A stretch of 15,207 nucleotides of DNA from JBBDSH01 sp040905045 (GTDB lineage Bacteria > Pseudomonadota > Gammaproteobacteria > Eutrophobiales > Eutrophobiaceae). Below the pieces are notes generated by a model. It worked only from the letters and a program-made list of their open reading frames with translations, was not told where the DNA came from and made no database searches. Positions 7,297 through 14,521 of the stretch are shown here, piece by piece (position 1 is the stretch's first letter; each line of letters opens with the position of its first letter). The DNA is taken from positions 1-15,207 of the forward strand of contig JBBDSH010000103.1 of assembly GCA_040905045.1 (NCBI GenBank), in the 5' to 3' direction. Both the position numbers and the translations under genes were made by a program.

Positions 7297-7297
7297 T
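7281..7297 (+). promoter_or_regulatory. Candidate NsrR operator in front of the ferredoxin gene
   Basis: TGGTATTTAATATACTT matches 12 of 16 defined positions of the NsrR pattern. The core GTATTTAATATAC is close to palindromic. It overlaps the -10 element of the ferredoxin promoter and is shared with the nsrR upstream region. Confidence 0.6.
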
Positions 7298-7353
7298 GTT
7301 TTAAAATCAGCCTGAAACGGGAGTCAAAATAAAGCTGAGCGAAGAACAATATC

Positions 7354-7677
7354 ATGACGTATGTCGTTACAGAAAACTGCATCAAGTGCAAACACACCGA
7401 CTGTGTGGAAGTGTGCCCGGTGGACTGCTTTCATGAGGGTCCGAACATGCTGGTCATCGATCCGGACGAATGCATCGATTGCAGCCTGTGCGAACCGGAA
7501 TGCCCGGTAAATGCCATTTTCGCGGGGGATGACGTGCCGGCCGATCAGCAGACGTTCATAGAGCTGAATGCGGAACTGGCCAGGGAATGGCCGGTACTCG
7601 CCGAGAAGAAAGACGCGCCCGAAGACGCCGAAGAATGGGACGGCAAACCGGACAAGCTGAAGTTACTGGAACGTTGA
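7354..7677 (+). CDS. fdxA: 7Fe ferredoxin FdxA ([3Fe-4S][4Fe-4S])
   Basis: This 107-residue cytoplasmic electron carrier resembles Azotobacter vinelandii ferredoxin I. Its cysteines lie at 9, 12, 17, 21, 25, 40, 43, 46 and 50, exactly one residue later than in that protein. By that comparison C9, C17 and C50 bind the [3Fe-4S] cluster, C21, C40, C43 and C46 bind the [4Fe-4S] cluster, and C12 and C25 are free. The acidic C-terminal half (about 60-107) is the usual extension. It has its own strong promoter overlapped by a candidate NsrR site, so it may supply electrons for an NO-stress or iron-sulfur repair reaction, which is inference. The following small exported protein starts 62 bases later. 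Confidence 0.95.
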   Translation: MTYVVTENCIKCKHTDCVEVCPVDCFHEGPNMLVIDPDECIDCSLCEPECPVNAIFAGDDVPADQQTFIELNAELAREWPVLAEKKDAPEDAEEWDGKPDKLKLLER

Positions 7678-7739
7678 CCGCACGGAAGTGCGTTCAGTGA
7701 TAGATTCTAGATACTGTTAATACAAGCGGAGGAAACAAC

Positions 7740-8048
7740 ATGACAAAATCCATCATCGCCGTACTGTTTGCATTTTTATTGGCGTCGTCCCATGTCGCCG
7801 CGGAGGAAGGCATGAGCGGCAGCGAGGCTTGGCTGCCGGATTTGATCACGGATACGCCGGAGGAGGGCTTTGCCCTGGCGGTCAAGCTTTCACGCATGGG
7901 TGTGAAGACGACCCAGCCCGATATTACTGTTCTTAAAACACTGCGCGAGGCCTACGCCCGCGATCCGGACAGCCTCATCGCGGCCTCCCATGTGATCGCT
8001 GTGCACTTCCGGACCATCGCCGCGGCCAATAATTACTGGCGGGATTAA
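7740..8048 (+). CDS. Small exported protein of unknown function
   Basis: I do not recognise this 102-residue protein. Residues 1-21 form a clear signal peptide: a Lys near the N-terminus, a hydrophobic core AVLFAFLLA, and a likely cleavage after AHVAA-like small residues (SSHVAA) before EEG. The mature part of about 80 residues is mixed alpha-helical in appearance, has no cysteine and ends NNYWRD. The ATG at 7740 follows a strong GGAGG with good spacing, so the gene is likely translated. It lies 62 bases after fdxA with no terminator between, so it may be co-transcribed and share NsrR control. The sequence does not show a function. A periplasmic location is expected. Confidence 0.75.
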   Translation: MTKSIIAVLFAFLLASSHVAAEEGMSGSEAWLPDLITDTPEEGFALAVKLSRMGVKTTQPDITVLKTLREAYARDPDSLIAASHVIAVHFRTIAAANNYWRD

Positions 8049-8055
8049 GTACTTC

Positions 8056-8247
8056 GAATTCCAGTACAGTTGCAGTCCGGGTTCAATACAGGGCGGGGCC
8101 ATGGTGTTGAAGTGACTAGCGCCAGGGACGAGCGCGGGACCGAGCCAGGGATGGCTCGGGGAGCGGAAACACCATGACTCCGCCCTCGTGCAATATGCGG
8201 ATTAAGCTCCCATTCTCAATACTCCAACGACAACTGTACTGGAATTC
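8056..8247. mobile_element. 192-bp MITE-like nested inverted repeat
   Basis: The outer arms at 8056-8072 (GAATTCCAGTACAGTTG) and 8231-8247 are perfect reverse complements. A second pair of 18-base arms at 8091-8108 and 8168-8185 pairs with two mismatches (GGGCGGGGCCATGGTGTT on the left). The centre is the hairpin CCGAGCC-AGGGAT-GGCTCGG at 8140-8159. There is no believable reading frame. The element fills the gap between the convergent exported-protein gene and glcF. It may be a non-autonomous mobile element or a large structured repeat that ends transcription. Confidence 0.65.
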
Positions 8248-8279
8248 ATAACATCTAAATAGGCAGTCACCCGGGCGAA
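8225..8279 (+). repeat. Dispersed direct repeat, copy 2 (partner at 130-184)
   Basis: The first 21 bases are identical to 130-150 and the next 34 are about two thirds identical. This copy overlaps the right arm of the MITE-like element and the last codons and stop of glcF (TGA at 8269-8267). Confidence 0.7.
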
Positions 8280-9562
8280 TCGGAGTTGCCGGTTGACAGG
8301 GTCAGCGCTTCGTCAAGCAATTGAATGGTATGACGGATGGGAATATCCGTGTAGGCGGCCAGCTGGGTCATGCAGCCCAGGTTGCCGCTGGCAATGACAT
8401 CCGGCTGAACGGCTTCGATATCCGCGGCCTTGCGGCGGCCCAGTTCTTCCGCGATATGCGGCTGCATCAGATTATAGGTGCCGGCGGAACCGCAGCAAAA
8501 GTGATCGTTCTTGATTGGCAGAACCCGGTAACCGCAGGCCGTGAGTAGTTTTACCGGCGGCTGCCGTATGCCCTGGCCGTGCTGCATGGAACAGGGATTC
8601 TGATAGGCAACCTTCAGATCCCCGCCTGCCATCGTTTCCGGTATGTCGGGATCCAACTCGACCAGGTACTCGGTGATGTCCCGGCAAAGCCGGCTGACGG
8701 CCGCAGCGCCTTCGGCCAGCGCTTCATCCTGACGCATGATGTATTCATAATCCTTGAGCATGGTGCCGCAGCCGGAAGCGTTGACGATGACGGCCGCGAG
8801 TTCATGCTGCTCCACCTGATCCGACCAGGAGCGGATGTTACCGGCTACCCGTTTTTCCGCCGCCGCCCGTTTGCCGAGATGGTGTTCAATAGCGCCGCAG
8901 CAGTCGGCCTTCAGGATATGGACGTCGTAACCCAGATGATTCAGTACGCGAATGGTGGCGCCGTTAATATCATTATCCGTGACCTGTTGCACGCAGCCGG
9001 CGAGCAGGCCGACGGCGCCCCGGCGGGAAGCCGTCGTTTTGTAGACGGACTGCAGTTGCGGCGCGGCCGGCTGCATGATATCCGCCGAGGCGATCCGTGC
9101 CATCCTGCGTAAACGGCCCGGCAACAGGGGCTGCAGGAATTTCGTCCACTGCGCCGCTTTCAGCGCCAGGTAAAAACGCCGGGGGGACGGCAGCACGGCG
9201 GCGAACAAACGACGCTTCATCCTGTCCAGGAACGGCCGCCGGTAGATGGTCTCGATGTAGGCGCGTCCCTCATCGATCAAATGCATGTAATTGACGCCGG
9301 ACGGGCAGGTGGTCATGCAGGACAGACAGGAGAGACATTGGTCGATATGTTTTACCACCTCGGGAGAGGGCGTCTGTTCGTTTTCCAGCATTTCCTTGAT
9401 GAGATAAATGCGCCCGCGCGGGCTTTCCAGCTCGTCACCGGAAAGATGATAGGTCGGGCAGGTGGGCAGGCAGAATCCGCAGTGGACACAGTTGCGCAGT
9501 ATCCGTTCCGATTCCCGGATGTGCGGATCCCGCAATTGCTCCGGCGTGAAATGCGTCTGCAT
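8267..9562 (-). CDS. glcF: Glycolate oxidase iron-sulfur subunit GlcF
   Basis: This 431-residue protein is the electron-transfer subunit of glycolate oxidase, which converts glycolate to glyoxylate at the cytoplasmic membrane. Two ferredoxin-like [4Fe-4S] motifs are at C25, C28, C31, C35 and at C76, C79, C82, C86. Two CCG (heterodisulfide reductase-type) domains follow. The first contains GLLAGCVQQ and ADCCGAIEHHLG, and the second contains NPCSMQHGQG and DHFCCGSAGTY. The ATG overlaps the glcE stop codon by one base (TGATG), so the two are translationally coupled. The last codons lie within a dispersed repeat. Confidence 0.96.
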   Translation of the reverse strand: MQTHFTPEQLRDPHIRESERILRNCVHCGFCLPTCPTYHLSGDELESPRGRIYLIKEMLENEQTPSPEVVKHIDQCLSCLSCMTTCPSGVNYMHLIDEGRAYIETIYRRPFLDRMKRRLFAAVLPSPRRFYLALKAAQWTKFLQPLLPGRLRRMARIASADIMQPAAPQLQSVYKTTASRRGAVGLLAGCVQQVTDNDINGATIRVLNHLGYDVHILKADCCGAIEHHLGKRAAAEKRVAGNIRSWSDQVEQHELAAVIVNASGCGTMLKDYEYIMRQDEALAEGAAAVSRLCRDITEYLVELDPDIPETMAGGDLKVAYQNPCSMQHGQGIRQPPVKLLTACGYRVLPIKNDHFCCGSAGTYNLMQPHIAEELGRRKAADIEAVQPDVIASGNLGCMTQLAAYTDIPIRHTIQLLDEALTLSTGNSDSPG

Positions 9563-10782
9563 CAGAGATCGCCCAGCCGGCCGGGGTTGAATATATTCTC
9601 CGGATCGAAACTGTGCTTGATACGTCGGCTCAATGCGGCCAGCGCCGGTGGTTTTTCCGAAAAGACGCCGACATTGCGTTTGACGGCTTCCGGCGCCCGA
9701 TAGAGGACGGCGCTTCCGGAGAAGGAAGCCACTTCACGGCGTATGGTATTGATCTTGTCCTCGGAAGAAGCCTGGCATATGCCCACCCAGATCCAGCCCG
9801 CCGCCGCATCGGCATACCATTCGCAGCCGCCCAGTTGCTCGATGAGCCCGCTGATGTCCGGGGCGGCGGAGGGCGGTATGGAAAGTTTCATTAATGCAGG
9901 CGTGTGGTCGGGATCGGAAAAAACCTCGGCATCGCGAATGGATTCCCATATCCGGATTGAGTCTTCTCCCTCTACCAGCCTGTGATTGGCGCCGGCAGGC
10001 AAAAGGCCGGCGACGGCATCGGCGCGTTCCCGCAGCGAGGATTCCGTGCCTTCCAGACGCAGGGCGATGAAATTGCCGCCGATATCCGCTTGCCGGCGAA
10101 AAGCCGGTTGAATCTGTGCCGGTACAAGGGCGAGGCCGCTCGATTCACAATTGCTTTGCGCGATATGTGCTATCAGGCCGAATGCTTCCCGGACGCTGAT
10201 ATCCGTTATGACAAGCGTGGACGAAACCGGTGCCAGCGGCAAAACCTTGAAGGTGAATTCGGTGACGACGGATAGCGTGCCCCAGGAACCGGTCAGCAGT
10301 TTACCGAGATCGTAACCGGTGACGTTTTTAATGACGGAACCGCCGGATTTGTATTCTTCGCCGCGTCCGTTGACAGCCCGGATGCCGAGGATATGGTCGC
10401 GGGCCGCGCCGGCGACATAGCGCCGCGGTCCGGAGAGGTTACCCATAAACACGCCGCCGATGGTGCCCGCCGCCGTATTGCCGGGGTATAACCGGCCCGG
10501 TCGCGGCGGATCGAACGCCAGAGCCTGTCCGTGTCCGGCCAGTTCCTGCTCGATTTCTTCCAGCGGTGTGCCGGCTTTGGCGCTCATCACCAGTTCAGCC
10601 GGTTCGTAGGCGGTGATTCCACGTTGTCGATGCAGGGAAAGAACACAATCCGCATCCACCGGGTAACCGAACCCCGCCTTGGTGCCGGTTCCCTGTATGG
10701 CCAGGCGACGCTTTTCAGCCGCCGCCCAGGCGACGAAATCGCGGATTTGCTGGTCAGTATCGGGAGCGAAGTTTTCCGGCAT
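9562..10782 (-). CDS. glcE: Glycolate oxidase FAD-binding subunit GlcE
   Basis: This 406-residue flavin-binding subunit is partnered with GlcD and GlcF. The PCMH-type FAD-binding domain covers roughly residues 10-200, with IQGTGTKAGFG near the N-terminus, and GGSVIKNVTGYDLGKLLTGSWGTL in the middle, a pattern typical of GlcE. The C-terminal half is the less conserved substrate-side domain and ends in a short SFDPENIFNPGRLG motif shared with related FAD oxidases. It is somewhat longer than the E. coli protein (about 350). The start at 10782 has no good ribosome-binding site. A reversed hydrolase gene separates it from glcD, so glcEF probably needs its own promoter or read-through across that gene. 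Confidence 0.95.
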   Translation of the reverse strand: MPENFAPDTDQQIRDFVAWAAAEKRRLAIQGTGTKAGFGYPVDADCVLSLHRQRGITAYEPAELVMSAKAGTPLEEIEQELAGHGQALAFDPPRPGRLYPGNTAAGTIGGVFMGNLSGPRRYVAGAARDHILGIRAVNGRGEEYKSGGSVIKNVTGYDLGKLLTGSWGTLSVVTEFTFKVLPLAPVSSTLVITDISVREAFGLIAHIAQSNCESSGLALVPAQIQPAFRRQADIGGNFIALRLEGTESSLRERADAVAGLLPAGANHRLVEGEDSIRIWESIRDAEVFSDPDHTPALMKLSIPPSAAPDISGLIEQLGGCEWYADAAAGWIWVGICQASSEDKINTIRREVASFSGSAVLYRAPEAVKRNVGVFSEKPPALAALSRRIKHSFDPENIFNPGRLGDL

Positions 10783-10816
10783 CGGGGTTTCAGTGTGAAA
10801 ACAGATTGATAAGTCT

Positions 10817-11491
10817 TTGTCTTTTGCAGTGTATCGGTTTTTACCGTCGGGGATAAGTGCAATTCAATCGCAGCTGTACATTGACTTTACTGCCAAAACG
10901 CAGAACGAATGGAACGGCCTGGTGGATCGCATCCGGCAGGTGGCCGACGATTTCGCCGCCGAAGGCTATGTGGCCCTGGCGGCGGACATGTATTCCGGCC
11001 GCGGCAGTAATCCCGAGGAAAACATGGCCCTGGTCGAGGAAACCATGGCGGACCAGAACGAATTGATTGCCAATCTCAATGCCTCGGTGCGTTTTCTCGA
11101 AAAACGTGATGATGTTACCGGCAAGGTGGCGGCCATCGGTTGGTGTTATGGCGGCGGCGTGGCTCTGAGTTTTGCCCTGGGCAGTGAGCACCATGACGGG
11201 ACAGCCGTTTTCTACGGCCGGCTGCTGGACGACCCGGAGAAAATGCGGCACATCAATCACGAGATCTACGGCACCTTCGCCGGACAGGACCGGATGATCA
11301 GCCGGGAACAGGTGGACGCCTTCGTTGATGCCCTGCGCCAGGCCGGCATCGACAACGACGTCCATATTTATGACCACGTCGAACACGGTTTCTGGCTGCA
11401 CGTGGATCGGGATCCGGAAACCAACCTGGAACCCGCCGTGCATGCCTGGGATCGCCTCAAGGCGTATTTGAAGCGCGTGCTAGGGGATTAG
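10817..11491 (+). CDS. Dienelactone hydrolase family protein with abnormal N-terminus (possible 5'-truncated gene)
   Basis: This is an alpha/beta hydrolase of 224 residues as read from a TTG at 10817. The catalytic triad of the dienelactone hydrolase family is present: C110 in GWCYGGG, D158 in FAGQDRM, and H190 in DHVEHGFW. From about residue 31 (EWNGLVDRIRQVADDFAAEGYVALAADMYSGR) it aligns well with the family. The first 30 residues do not show the usual beta strand leading into a QE or HE motif, there is no ATG before about residue 58, and no ribosome-binding site is visible. I read this as loss of the original 5' end, with the rest still intact. A GTG at 10829 is an alternative start. It lies opposite to and between glcD and glcE, so it was probably inserted into an ancestral glcDEF operon. 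The substrate is unknown. Confidence 0.75.
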   Translation: MSFAVYRFLPSGISAIQSQLYIDFTAKTQNEWNGLVDRIRQVADDFAAEGYVALAADMYSGRGSNPEENMALVEETMADQNELIANLNASVRFLEKRDDVTGKVAAIGWCYGGGVALSFALGSEHHDGTAVFYGRLLDDPEKMRHINHEIYGTFAGQDRMISREQVDAFVDALRQAGIDNDVHIYDHVEHGFWLHVDRDPETNLEPAVHAWDRLKAYLKRVLGD

Positions 11492-11733
11492 GTACGGGAC
11501 TCAAAATTAGTGATCTCGCCAAGAGCGCCAGGTACGCAAAGTAAATTTAAGATTCTTATACCTTTGCGATCTTTACGTCCTCTGCGAGATCGATAAATCC
11601 TCGTTTGTGCGGGCATGATGTTACTGCTCTTGCACAGAGGTGTTAAGAGATATCAGTTTCAATACTCTACGGTCTCTGCGCGATCAGAATCAGCAATCGA
11701 AACCAGGCAAAAACAAAAACCGTGCAACGGAAG
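11492..11733. other. Convergent intergenic region between hydrolase gene and glcD
   Basis: This 242-base gap contains the palindromic repeat at 11512-11591. Further on, a short stretch near 11671-11687 (ctctgcgcgatc) looks like a degenerate arm of the same family. I see no reading frame, RNA gene or classical T-tailed terminator. Confidence 0.5.
11512..11591. repeat. Imperfect palindromic intergenic repeat (GATCTCGCC family), copy 2
   Basis: The 30-base left arm (11512-11541, starting GATCTCGCCAAGAG, ending CGCAAAG) pairs with the right arm at 11562-11591 (starting CTTTGCG, ending GCGAGATC) at 21 of 30 positions, with both ends conserved. It is related to the element at 3101-3203. Repeats of this type are widespread between genes in proteobacteria; their function is not established. 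Confidence 0.7.
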
Positions 11734-13221
11734 TTAGAATCGCGGCAGGTCGGGGAAGGAAAGTTTGCCCTTATGCACGTGCATGCGGCCCAGTTCCGCG
11801 CAGCGGTGCAGTACGGGAAACATCTTGCCGGGGTTCAATCGTCCGGCCGGATCGAAGGCGCATTTTACCCGTTGCTGTTGCTGCAGATCCGTTTCGCTGA
11901 AAAAGTCCGGCATGAGGTCCCGCTTTTCCACACCGACGCCGTGTTCCCCGGTCAGCACGCCGCCGACTTCCACACATAATTTCAGAATTTCCGAACCGAA
12001 ACGCTCGGCCTTGTCCAGTTCCCCGGGCTTGTTGGCGTCGTAGAGGATCAGGGGATGCAGGTTGCCGTCGCCGGCATGGAAGACGTTGGCCACGCGCAGG
12101 CCGTACTCGGCGGACATTTCAGTGATGCGGGTAAGGACGTGGGATAACTTGTGTCTCGGTATGGTGCCGTCCATGCAGTAGTAATCCGGAGAGATGCTGC
12201 CCAGGGCGGGGAAGGCCGCCTTGCGTCCGGCCCAGAAGCGCAGACGTTCTTCATCGGATTCACTGGCCCGGACGGTTCTCGCGCCGCATTGATCCGCGAT
12301 GACGCGAACCTGTTCCACCAGTTCATCCACCCGGGATTCCGTGCCGTCCAGTTCCACAATCAGCAGTGAACCGCAATCCAGGGGATAACCGGGGTGGCAG
12401 AAATCCTCCGCCGCGCGGATGGCCAGTTCGTCCATCATTTCGATCCCGGCCGGAATAATGCCCTGACTGATAATCTCGGCGACACAGGCGCCGCCGTCGT
12501 CGTTGTTCTCGAAACCGATCAACAATGCCCGAACCGATTCCGGCTCGTGCAGGATACGCACGGTGACCTCCGTCACCACACCCAGCAGTCCTTCCGAGCC
12601 GGTGATGAGGCCGATGAGATCATAGCCTTCCGGATCCATGTGCTTGCCGCCCAGGCGCAGGATGTCACCTTCCATGGTCACCACTTCCAGTCCCAAGATG
12701 TTGTTGGTGGTGAGGCCGTACTTGAGGCAATGCACGCCGCCGGAATTCTCACTGACGTTGCCGCCGATGGTGCAGGCGATCTGGCTGGAGGGATCCGGGG
12801 CGTAATAAAAACCCCGATCCCTGACGGCGTCGGTGATGGCCAGATTGGTGACGCCGGACTGGGCCACCACGCAGCGATTGTCGTAATCAATGTCCAGGAT
12901 GCGGTTGAACTTGCCCAGGCCCAGGACGATGCCGTCTTCCAGGGGCAGGGCACCGCCGGACAGGGAAGTGCCGGCGCCGCGCGGCACCACCTTGATATTG
13001 CGTTCATGGCAGAGGCGCAGAATGCGCGAGACCTGCTGCGGGTCTGCCGGGAGAACCACCAGCATGGGCCGTTGGCGATAGGCGGTCAGGCCGTCGGATT
13101 CATAGGCATGCAGGGCGGGTTCGTCGACGACAACCTGATCCGGCTTGAGGAAACGCAGCAGGGCGTCAATGAGTTCGCCACGCTGGGACAGGATCGCGGC
13201 TTCCGGTTTGGGCATTTGCAT
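11734..13221 (-). CDS. glcD: Glycolate oxidase FAD-linked subunit GlcD
   Basis: This 495-residue catalytic flavoprotein subunit of glycolate oxidase is close in length to E. coli GlcD (499). The FAD-binding domain covers about residues 50-230 and contains RGAGTSLSGG at 81-90, IGGNVSENSGG and GLITGSEGLLGVVTE. The C-terminal FAD-oxidase domain contains VFHAGDGNLHPL and GEHGVGVEKRDLM, typical of the family, and ends with FDPAGRLNPGKMFP. D-lactate dehydrogenases are close relatives, but the glcE and glcF partners fix the assignment. M1 at 13221 and M3 at 13215 are both possible starts and neither has a strong ribosome-binding site. A candidate promoter lies about 110 bases upstream. The gene is separated from glcE by a reversed hydrolase gene. 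Confidence 0.96.
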   Translation of the reverse strand: MQMPKPEAAILSQRGELIDALLRFLKPDQVVVDEPALHAYESDGLTAYRQRPMLVVLPADPQQVSRILRLCHERNIKVVPRGAGTSLSGGALPLEDGIVLGLGKFNRILDIDYDNRCVVAQSGVTNLAITDAVRDRGFYYAPDPSSQIACTIGGNVSENSGGVHCLKYGLTTNNILGLEVVTMEGDILRLGGKHMDPEGYDLIGLITGSEGLLGVVTEVTVRILHEPESVRALLIGFENNDDGGACVAEIISQGIIPAGIEMMDELAIRAAEDFCHPGYPLDCGSLLIVELDGTESRVDELVEQVRVIADQCGARTVRASESDEERLRFWAGRKAAFPALGSISPDYYCMDGTIPRHKLSHVLTRITEMSAEYGLRVANVFHAGDGNLHPLILYDANKPGELDKAERFGSEILKLCVEVGGVLTGEHGVGVEKRDLMPDFFSETDLQQQQRVKCAFDPAGRLNPGKMFPVLHRCAELGRMHVHKGKLSFPDLPRF

Positions 13222-13339
13222 GGACGGATTCTAACAAAGAATCGGGGTAAAGCCGTTGGCGATATTGATTGCGGTGATGTCTCCCCGGCAATACACGGAA
13301 AGTATTGAACTAATATATTAAATAAACAATGTAACTACC

Positions 13340-13368
13340 TGTATAATATAGTATTAGTGAAAGTGTAA
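13340..13368 (-). promoter_or_regulatory. Candidate sigma-70 promoter for glcD
   Basis: Read on the reverse strand, TTACAC (13368-13363) and TATACA (13345-13340) are separated by 17 bases in an AT-rich stretch that contrasts with the GC-rich genes. It predicts a leader of about 110 bases before glcD. The palindrome TAATATATTA at 13311-13320 lies just downstream and could be a regulator site. No PdhR/GlcC-type operator was recognised. Confidence 0.45.
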
Positions 13369-13418
13369 CCGTCGTCAGTACACTTGCATAAAAGTCGATG
13401 CCGGGGCGGCAAGGCGAT

Positions 13419-14306
13419 TCATCCGGCGGTTTCCCGGTTGCTTTCATTGAGGATCCTGCCGCAGAAGGCCATAAAGCTCAGGGCGGTAATTTTCATGAAC
13501 AGGCCATAGACCAGGGCCGTCACCGCATAATCGGGCACAGCCAGGATGGCCATGGCCAGGGTCAGAACCAGGGAGATATTCTGCACGCCCACTTCATAGG
13601 TAATGGAAATGACCTGTCCAGGCGGCAGACGGAAAAATCGCGCCGCAGCGTAACCCGAGGACATGGCGATCAGGTTCAGGAGCAGCGACACCACGCCGGC
13701 GGCCAGGAAGTTTTCCACAATGGTGTCGAAACTGGCGATGGTGTTGCCGACGATCACCATGATGAGGATGGCGATAGCTATCTTGCGCACAGGTTCCACC
13801 ATCTTATCGGCAAACACGGGCCACAGGTGGCGGGTTATCATTCCCAGGGCAATGGGGAGAAGGGTCAACAGAGCAAGTTTTTGCATCACATCCAGGACCG
13901 GGAGTTCGACTATCAGGCCGTCACCGGAATACAAGGTCAGAGCCAGATAGGTCAGCAAGGGCATGGACACGACAACGACCATGCTTGAGATGGTGGTCAT
14001 GGTCACGGACAGGGCCACATCGCCGCGGCTGGCAAAGACATAGCCATTGGATGTGATACCGCCGGGGCACGCGGCCAGGAGTATGAGTCCGATGGCGATG
14101 ACGGGTGGCGGTGAAAAAATCTCCACCAGGGCGAAAGCCAGCAGCGGCAAGAGCAACAACTGGCCGGCGAGTCCTATCAACACGGCCTTCGGCATGACAA
14201 TCACACGGACAATATCTTTTACGGACAGCGTCAGTCCCAGGCCCGCCATAATCATGAACAGACCGAACGGTACGACGATGGTGAAAAAGATCTGCGATGC
14301 GGGCAT
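13419..14306 (-). CDS. Bile acid:sodium symporter (BASS/SBF) family transporter
   Basis: This 295-residue integral membrane carrier has about nine or ten hydrophobic helices. Family motifs seen are ACPGGITSN at about 79-87, matching the crossover-helix CPGG..SN motif, and YEVGVQNISL near 239-248, matching the E-x-G-x-Q sodium-site motif of the second half. BASS proteins move organic anions with sodium. Plant BASS6 exports glycolate, so a bacterial BASS gene beside glcD is suggestive of glycolate or a related acid, but the sequence alone does not give the substrate. It is transcribed in the same direction as glcD, 197 bases upstream, in a gap that holds the candidate glcD promoter, so the two may be separate units. 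The start at 14306 is the first ATG in frame; its ribosome-binding site is weak. Confidence 0.88.
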   Translation of the reverse strand: MPASQIFFTIVVPFGLFMIMAGLGLTLSVKDIVRVIVMPKAVLIGLAGQLLLLPLLAFALVEIFSPPPVIAIGLILLAACPGGITSNGYVFASRGDVALSVTMTTISSMVVVVSMPLLTYLALTLYSGDGLIVELPVLDVMQKLALLTLLPIALGMITRHLWPVFADKMVEPVRKIAIAILIMVIVGNTIASFDTIVENFLAAGVVSLLLNLIAMSSGYAAARFFRLPPGQVISITYEVGVQNISLVLTLAMAILAVPDYAVTALVYGLFMKITALSFMAFCGRILNESNRETAG

Positions 14307-14402
14307 GGGCGGAATGTCAGGTATCAGTAAGTAAAGTCCGGTTTTGCCTGAGCTTGTCCGGCAAGGTTATTATTTATAGTGCTCCGACAGTGAGTGAGTC
14401 TA

Positions 14403-14431
14403 CAGGCTGGACGACAGGGAGGACCAGCCTG
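14403..14431. other. Hairpin next to the dif-like site
   Basis: CAGGCTGG (14403-14410) and CCAGCCTG (14424-14431) form a perfect 8-base stem around a 13-base loop. There is no T-run on either side, so it is not a standard terminator. It lies 29 bases from the dif-like site, on the chromosome side. Confidence 0.4.
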
Positions 14432-14459
14432 ATAGCTCGCTTGAGCAGCTTGTTATATT

Positions 14460-14487
14460 ATTTAACATAATATACATTATGCGCAAT
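14460..14487 (-). other. dif: dif site (XerC/XerD recombination site), likely phage attachment site
   Basis: Read on the reverse strand, this 28-base stretch matches the E. coli dif sequence at 26 of 28 positions. Only the two outermost bases of the XerC arm differ. The XerD arm TTATGTTAAAT is 14470-14460, the central hexamer TGTATA is 14476-14471, and the XerC arm ATTGCGCATAA is 14487-14477. XerC and XerD use dif to resolve chromosome dimers at the replication terminus, and filamentous phages such as CTXphi and several Xanthomonas phages integrate there. The adjacent phage-like gene, which starts 34 bases away, suggests this copy is also a prophage boundary. Confidence 0.9.
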
Positions 14488-14521
14488 TGTGGCTGGACGC
14501 CATGGCCCGGAGGTTTACCCT

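Noticed and set aside
7679..7692. Hairpin CGCAC-GGAA-GTGCG after fdxA as a terminator
   Set aside because: The stem is only 5 bases and no T-run follows.
897..12950. KOPS-like GGGNAGGG octamers as support for polarity toward dif
   Set aside because: I found three pointing right (1041, 1975, 12943) and two pointing left (897, 4971), which is no real bias in so short a window.
12394..13308. 304-codon forward open frame antisense to glcD
   Set aside because: It has no recognisable domain, its composition is that of a GC-rich antisense shadow, and glcD on the other strand is certain.
13342..13347. TATAAT on the forward strand as a promoter
   Set aside because: No acceptable -35 hexamer at 16-18 bases, and nothing on the forward strand downstream for over 1 kb.
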